Source: Salvia splendens (taxonomy: Eukaryota; Streptophyta; Magnoliopsida; Lamiales; Lamiaceae). From it: 64,000 nucleotides of DNA. Positions 57,960-64,000 of the stretch are shown here, one piece after another; within the stretch, counting starts at the first letter, position 1; the number at the start of each line of letters is the position of its first letter. Both the position numbers and the translations under genes were made by a program. The notes under the pieces are model-generated. The model was not told where the DNA came from, searched no databases, and worked only from the letters and a program-made list of their open reading frames with translations. Location of the stretch: positions 1,922,001 to 1,986,000 of the forward strand of contig NC_056036.1 in NCBI RefSeq assembly GCF_004379255.2, given 5' to 3'.

Positions 57960-59343
57960 CTCAGTGGGAATATTTTATTCATATAATCATATTATAAATA
58001 ATTAAATATGCAATCTACAATAATCCAAGTCATAAATGTTTCGTATGGATAACCGATTGTCATTCTCTTTACTCTTTGGGCATTATTAGTAAATTTTTAA
58101 TTAAATTTTCACTCTTATGATTCTTATTTTGAAATTTAAAGGCAATATTAGAAATGCAATAAAATCACTACATTTTTATTCGTTGTAAAATTAATATTTC
58201 TAAACTTTTGAAGATAACGAAGAGAAAATGTGAACGTTTTTCCAAAAAGGGGTCAGTATATTTGATACCAATAATAATAATATTTTTTATTCATTACGTT
58301 ATAAATTATGAGTTTGGAATTAAACTTCCCGTACTACTTTGTTTGTTTGTTTGTAATTATAGAATCTGAATTAATAACATAAAATTCAATCTAGGAAAAT
58401 GATATTGCATTATTGCCTCTGGGACTTGGATTTTCCTGAAAGAAAAAAAAAAACTATAAACATAAACACAAAATTATTTTTCTACACTTACTACTATATT
58501 TGGATTAAATATCATATTGGCCCACAATTGACCTGCCTTTATTTCCGAGGTTATATTGATGCACAGCCATTATCTATCGATTTTGTGGAAGTTGTACATC
58601 AATTTGTAATTAAATATTAACATGTTATATGTAAAGACATGTGTTAGGTTCTCTAGTGGAGATTTTGATATTACAAAACAAGAAATTGATAGCAATAATA
58701 TGAGTAGTTGAGGTGTCCTTTAAAAATGATGCAATATAGTTCTCCATTTTTCCATTAACTCGAATCCCAATCTATTGAGTGGAATAGAAACACCTTCTTC
58801 ACTGTCTTGTTATCCATTAACTTGAACCCCAAAATATTAAAAAAACTTGATTTTATACCCAATATTTTTGTACTCACCCTCGAACCCCAATCTATCGGTT
58901 GAACAAGAAGCGTGTTACGTTATCAACTGAACTGCACTTCATTATATATTTATTTATTCTCTACTAAAAAACAAGTGGAAAAAAATAAACCGTATTATAT
59001 TACCAAAAATTCCAAGTCTAAAGGAAATGCAATAAATAAGCAACAATTATCTCAAACAACATAACTTTTTATGTTTCTTATATGCAATAATATATATTTG
59101 CAAAAACAATGAAACAAAATTGGTTTGTCAAAAGACTCAAAGCTACTTAGATAAGAGCCGTCCACAACTACAAGGGACGTCGACAAACAATCTAAGAGCT
59201 GAACAAATGCAACAAATTCTAAGGCTAAACGTAGCAAAAATAAGCCTACAAAACCCAGCTATCCAGCAACGAATATATACGAATATTCCATTTCCGACAC
59301 ACCAAAAGCAATGCCTGCAGTCGATTAGTGTTTAGTACCGAAA
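57960..59343. other. Spacer, probable DUF1336 promoter side, no gene
   Basis: AT-rich DNA between the DUF1336 5' end and the bZIP 3' end; both genes are on the minus strand. No recognisable gene; probable bZIP 3' untranslated sequence lies in the right-hand 200-300 bp. Confidence 0.5.
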
Positions 59344-61152
59344 CTAATGGAGCAGCAGTTGACGCGGCTGAAACTGGTCCAGCTGATGCTGTCGCAACTG
59401 ATGCTGCAACGGCTGAGCATGGCTGTTGTGGTGGTAGTTTTGGTTAGCTCCATAGGGTGTAGGATTATGGCCATTCGGCATTGCCTGGCCGGTCAGCACC
59501 TTTAGATGCCGGATCTCGTCCCTCATCGCCTCATTTAGAGCTGTGTTCCAAGTAAAAATGAGAGAATGTATAACAATAAGCATCTTTTTCAGCTGTAAAA
59601 TGATAATGTGATCGTGACTATCATTCTTAAACTATTGTGTGTGTGTGTGTTTGCAAGTTAACTTTTCTTCCCACCTCAAGTTCGAAACCTTTTGTTTAGA
59701 TATCTTGCGACCGAGTATTATGACATTAGCAAATAAGAAATGGATCGACATTTTTCTTGCATAAGTGTGAAGGGTGAATTATTACCATCTTGCAGTTGTT
59801 CTTGCCGTTCAAAGGATTGCAACTGTAGTTTGAGTTCAATATTTTCAGATGCAACACAATTGGTATTCTCCTGTAAGGAAAGGCAAGAAAAATGATGAAA
59901 CAATAACTAATGTTGCATAGGAAGAATCACAATCAAATCAGTTCTTTTGTTTAATTTATGGGGTTTTATTTTATGAAATTTAGGCTAGTTAGAATAAGTA
60001 GACTAGGTTTGAGATAACCTGCATTAAGGCAAACTGCATGGACAAGGATGCTTTATCTGTTTGCGATGACTGGACTTTGCTTTGAAGCTCAGCGATATAC
60101 CTCATCTTCCGTTCCTTCGACCTTGCAGCTGACTGCCTATTCGCCCAGATCCTGTAGCAATACATGGATTTGGAGAAATAAATGATTAAGCATTCCATTT
60201 TTCCCTAAAACCTTTTATTCTTCTAAGGGCAAACAGGATGCCACCATGCACCCAACCAAGGCAACAAAACAAAGTTATATGCATATACATACTCAAAAAA
60301 AAAACAACATACTGCATATATTTTTATTGATAGAAACTTGTGAGCTGTTGAGAGATGCAAGTAGCAAGAACATGAGGTGTGAATCATAATTTGCCTTGAT
60401 AAAATAGCACTAATTGCAATGTGGAAACATGAGAAGTTAACAGCTATTTAAAATATTTTCATATTCAACAAAAGACCGACAAGAGCGAGCGAAATGAAGG
60501 AATTCACGTAATTAGAGTTTGTCAACAACCTTTTAGCGCACTTTGGGTCAGTAAGAGCAAGCTCAGCGAGATTGGCAGCAGAAATGGATTTAACAGACTC
60601 AGCTGAAGATGGTTTTTCTAAACCTGGCTTTAGCATCTCTGTTTCAACATAAGTATTTAAATCCATGGATCGGCTGTGCTGAAGCCTATGTTGTTGTACA
60701 TATGAAGAAGCTACCTCTGCGGCAGAATAGACAGTTTTTCCTTTGGCAAAGCACAATTCTCAGATATCGAATTGGAACCATCCAAATCAAGATATTTTGG
60801 GAGCAGATCCTCCTCAGTCTCATCAAAACAAGAAATTCCATCTAATCCACCTACAATGCCTAGATCACCATCAAAGCTAACATCATTCAGGAGGGTGAGG
60901 ACATCAGAATGGGTACGTCGATGGGCCAAATTCTTCGGGGGGATTGTCAGACATCCGACTTATCTCTGAACTAAACGGACTAGCATGAGATGACATCTTA
61001 TGATCCTGTTTGGATGAACACTCCAGCCCTATTGGACCGAAATTTGGGGATGCTGGTTGCTCGGGCTTTGTGCTATAGCTACGATTGGGTTGGAAGGGAA
61101 GAACCGAGCTTCTTCCCGACGGAGGTAGCGAACTCCTAGTGTTCGTATTCAT
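59344..61152 (-). CDS. Group I bZIP transcription factor (PosF21/RF2a-like), frame disturbed
   Basis: Four exons: 61152-60530, 60151-60019, 59870-59786 and 59540-59344, with GT-AG introns, total 1038 nt (345 codons). Exon 1 codes the family N-terminus: ISRMSDNPP, then [23 protein letters not shown] and [17 protein letters not shown]. Exon 2 begins [15 protein letters not shown], the basic region, where position N-x7 is Lys and not Arg, a group I (VIP1/RF2a) signature. Exons 2-4 continue the leucine zipper ([37 protein letters not shown]) and a Q/H-rich tail. As given, a C6 run (60942-60937) shifts frame to TGA at 60904. An A5 run (60739-60735) shifts it back. The first is +1, the second -1, so the total stays divisible by three. 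This is sequence error or recent inactivation. Confidence 0.85.
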
Positions 61153-61163
61153 CAATCAATCCT

Positions 61164-61690
61164 ACAAAAAGGTGAAAACTAATTAACACAATACCTAACT
61201 TCTCCACACCAAACCAATATAAAATCCCCAAAAATACGCAAATTCCTTGAAACGAGATTGAACTGGCATCTCATTTAACGCTAGCAATTAAGATTCTCGA
61301 GTTCAATTTTCCAATATAAAGAGAGCCCTAGAAATGAAGACTCAACACAAACAGAATCCGAAATCAAAATTCACTCATTCTGTAAAAGGAATAAGCTAAT
61401 AAACACCATGTCTTACTACTTCTACACACCAAGCTAATATAAAAGCCCCAAAAAATTAAGCAAATTAAGATTCTGGAGTTCAATTTTCTCTGCACGGATC
61501 CAATATCAGAACCTCCCAATATACCGCCCTAGAAATGAATATTCAACGCAAACAGTTTCTGAATTTAAAATTCAATCATTCCAGATTCATTCACGCCTTC
61601 ACGGCAATGAAACAACAAGAGATCAGTAAGAATACGAAAATCGAGATGGAAAATGAGAAATTAACAGCACGAAATTGCTTACGGAGAAAA
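61164..61690 (-). other. Probable 5' untranslated intron of the bZIP gene
   Basis: The acceptor TTTTTGTAG then GATTGATTGATG lies just before the ATG. A candidate donor CTCC then GTAAGC lies near 61685. The leader exon would span roughly 61690-61860, ahead of the TATA box at 61884-61890. Confidence 0.5.
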
Positions 61691-61883
61691 AATTGAAGTT
61701 TATGTTTCAATCAAAGAGCTGATCAACCGTGCATAGGCGGCGATCGGAGCGATATTCGGAGCTCGAGAGAGATGATGATGTGCATGCACATGTAAATACG
61801 TACACATATATTCACACATGCACACACGCATGAGAGAGAGAGATGAGTGTGTGTGGTGTGTTTAAATGGAATGAAGGAGAGCC

Positions 61884-61890
61884 TTATATA
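61884..61890 (-). promoter_or_regulatory. TATA box of the bZIP gene
   Basis: TATATAA on the minus strand, upstream of the GT/CA-rich leader and the putative leader exon. Confidence 0.55.
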
Positions 61891-61894
61891 GGTG

Positions 61895-63055
61895 TGAAGA
61901 AGGTGACGTGTGTCGTCAGCTGATTGTGGATCCGAGACCGAGACTTTTTCTGTGGATTACCAACTTTCTTAACTGCTTAATTTTTTGTTTAACATTTTTA
62001 AATTTAACTAATTAGATTATTGTAAAGTTCGAGAAATTAAATACACTGTTTATACCAAAAAAAATTTCGGCTGATACTGACTATTGGCTCGTAATTGTAT
62101 ATATTACCAGTTTTATTCAAACTAATACAAAATCAAACTTCATACCTACAGTATAAACTTATGTTAGTTCATTTTTTATTTTTTTGATTGGGTTAAAGCC
62201 TAAACTCATATAATGGGCTGAAAGTCCATTACATATAGTAGAGGCCCATCTAACAAACCGGCGCAGATGAAACAAGGGAGGTCGTTTAAGATAATCATAT
62301 AGAGACAAAGAGTAAATCATAATTTGTAATTAAATTATAATTAATTTTATACTGATAATTTTACTACAATTAAAAATTGTTCCCAACTTACAATTTCTTT
62401 TAAAACATCACAATTTTTAAAAAAGTTTATGGTATTTCGCTTGATATAATCCGGTAGGCTCATTAAATACTTAGATGGTTGCATTTGATAATTTATACGT
62501 TCTCTCTGTCTTCGATTAGAAGTTTCGATTTATTTTTATGATAAATAATAAATTGGCTTTATATTTTCATTTTGTATGATTATGTAAAATATGAATAGAA
62601 TGGATTAATGTAATAGTATGAGATTTTATTGAAATTACAAGATAAAATGGTAAAATGAGATTTTGGAGACTTTAAACTAGAATTCTATGTAATAAAATTA
62701 TTAGGCTCCAATCCATAACATATCGGCCCACAAAGAGCCCGATTGGCCCAAATTCAAACTTTTCAAAATCATTTTCACTAACTTTTTTTTGAAAGTGATT
62801 TCTTCTGCAGCAGACCCACGGAAAACCCAGAGCATCAGCCTCTCAAAACCTCAATTTCTTGCGGCGATTTTGTGATTATTACTGTAATAATCACTTGACG
62901 ACGTTCATACTGAACTAGTCCAGCACTCACCGGCGCTAATTTTGAGACTTGACCGCCGTTTTATTTCCAGAATTCCGACGGTGTAGGGGCGGACGGTGAT
63001 TTATTTGAAAATTTTGAATTGTGATGAGGTGAGCGGTGAAATTTGAGCGAGGAAA
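61895..63055. other. Divergent intergenic region
   Basis: Lies between the leftward bZIP gene and the rightward SNF2-like gene. AT-rich; the final 250 bp become GC-balanced and are probably the leader of the SNF2-like gene. No element recognised. Confidence 0.5.
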
Positions 63056-64000
63056 ATGGATGACGGGGAATTGAGCTTGGAGGAAATGGATTCCCTAGAA
63101 AGAAACGCCTATAAGCAATTGGCCGAGCGCAATCAGTCATGTGCTGCTGCTACAACCAGTCATAGTAGTAGGAATATGCCCTCTGTGTCTCCTCTGCAAG
63201 GAAATGTGCCTTCTTCTCGTTCCCCATCCAAGCCTCCCTTCCTCTCACATCCTCATCTCAGCAATGATAAGGTTGCTTTGTTTCCTTATATTATGCCAAA
63301 TCTGATTAGTACACTTTTTATTGTTGTTGTGTGAGGTAGTCAAACTTTGTTAGCGCTTGGATTTGAGATTTTGTAGCAAATATTCAGTTAATGTGTTTGT
63401 GAAATCTCTTCTGGTCTGGTCACGTTTTAGTATTTTCTTATCAAGTACTCCCTCCGTTCCAAGATAATAGAGGAGTTTCTTTTTGTCACGGAGATTAAGA
63501 AATTGATGTTTAGTGTATTAATTGGAGAGAAATGAAGTAGGAGAGAGAATAAAGTGAGAGATGAATTGAGAATAAAGTATGGGAGAGAAAATATACTTTT
63601 TGCCAAAAATAAGAAATGACTCTATTATGTTAGAACGTCTCGAAAAGGAATACGACTCTATTAACGCTTAACATAGGGAGTAAATTTCATGTTACTTGTC
63701 TCGTTTTGCTTCTAATGCGACTTTCAAAAGTTAATGGGTGTGCACATGACTTCTTATACTAGCACTGTGTACATAGTTACTTCAATCACTCTGCATTTGC
63801 TAAAATCATGAGATCAGTGAGTCCTTCTAGTTCCTTCAATCACTCTGCATTTCTTCTACTATGTATTTTGGTTTTTGCTATTATTGTTTGCTATTTTACT
63901 TATATGTGTTTATCATTGTCAGTTGTCCATCAAAGCTGGAGGTGTTGGTTTAACATTAACTGCTGCAAGCACAGTGATATTTGCAGAATTATCTTGGACT
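63056..64000 (+). CDS. SMARCAL1/CHR18-like SNF2 gene, partial; ATPase core missing
   Basis: Exon 1 (63056-63271) codes 72 residues starting MDDGELSLEEMDSLERNAYK, an acidic N-terminus like plant SMARCAL1-type annealing helicases, and ends at AAG before GTTGCT. After only 651 bp, an exon begins at 63923 (acceptor TTGTCAG) coding LSIKAGGVGLTLTAASTVIF and AELSWT, which is SNF2 helicase motif V of the same family. It runs off the window. The hundreds of residues normally between them, including the nucleotide-binding lobe with DEAD/DEGH motifs, are absent. Both junctions are phase 0, so direct splicing would stay in frame. It may be an internally deleted pseudogene or an assembly collapse. Confidence 0.7.
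63448..63680. mobile_element. Stowaway-type MITE in SNF2-like gene
   Basis: CTCCCTCCGTTCCAAGATAA at the left pairs with the eroded right end ACGCTTAACATAGGGAG, flanked by TA. It occupies a third of the only spacer between the two recognised exons. Confidence 0.82.

Noticed and set aside
60730..60765. A 38-nt intron (GTGCTTTG to CCGCAG) to explain the second bZIP frame change
   Set aside because: Far below the minimum plant intron size, and a one-base slip in an A-run is simpler.
60904..60970. A very short intron to explain the bZIP frame change at the C6 run
   Set aside because: No GT-AG pair of plausible size removes the shift, and the homologous sequence is continuous through the run apart from one base.
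1..64000. A gene cluster or novel multi-gene system
   Set aside because: The host genes are unrelated in function, use separate promoters and show no shared motifs. I found no evidence that they work together.

Overview
This is nuclear DNA from a eudicot plant. The genes are intron-bearing plant-type genes spread through AT-rich, transposon-filled DNA. The mix of small Stowaway-type elements with CTCCCTCCGTCC ends and Harbinger elements with CATCGTCCGC-rich ends reminds me of asterid, perhaps Lamiales (sage-like), genomes. That placement is an impression and was not tested.

Layout. 1-1.1 kb: tandem repeats and a fragment resembling a BIG GRAIN1-like C-terminus. 5.1-8.2 kb (minus): an extensin-type cell-wall protein with a Pollen Ole e 1 domain between two proline-rich arrays. 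10.3-14.4 kb: two Harbinger-derived elements, the first split by a solo LTR. 16.6-19.9 kb (plus): a six-exon GOT1 vesicle-traffic gene. 22.4-23.7 kb (plus): a two-exon WW-domain, CFL1-like gene. 29.9-35.2 kb: three more Harbinger elements; one carries a broken ORF1 and another a broken transposase. 36.6-41.3 kb: a complete, very young Ty1/copia element of Tork/Tnt1 type. 44.0-45.3 kb (plus): an intronless, GC-rich plastid phospholipase A1. 47-49 kb: a hAT-type and a Mutator-type non-autonomous element. 54.5-55.3 kb (plus): a rhomboid-like protein. 56.4-57.3 kb (minus): an EDR2 C-terminal-domain (DUF1336) protein. 59.3-61.2 kb (minus): a group I bZIP factor whose frame is broken by two compensating homopolymer slips. 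63.1 kb to the edge (plus): a SMARCAL1/CHR18-like SNF2 gene that appears to lack its ATPase core.

The host genes do not form a pathway or cluster. They have wall, secretory, epidermal, lipid, membrane-protease, defence and transcription roles and separate promoters. Most of the structure worth a second look is in the mobile DNA: nested insertions, adjacent elements sharing one target duplication, and MITEs that keep a promoter and a short conserved reading frame. The other point of interest is the two damaged host genes at the right end. I found no operon-like or defence-like system and no convincing undescribed system.
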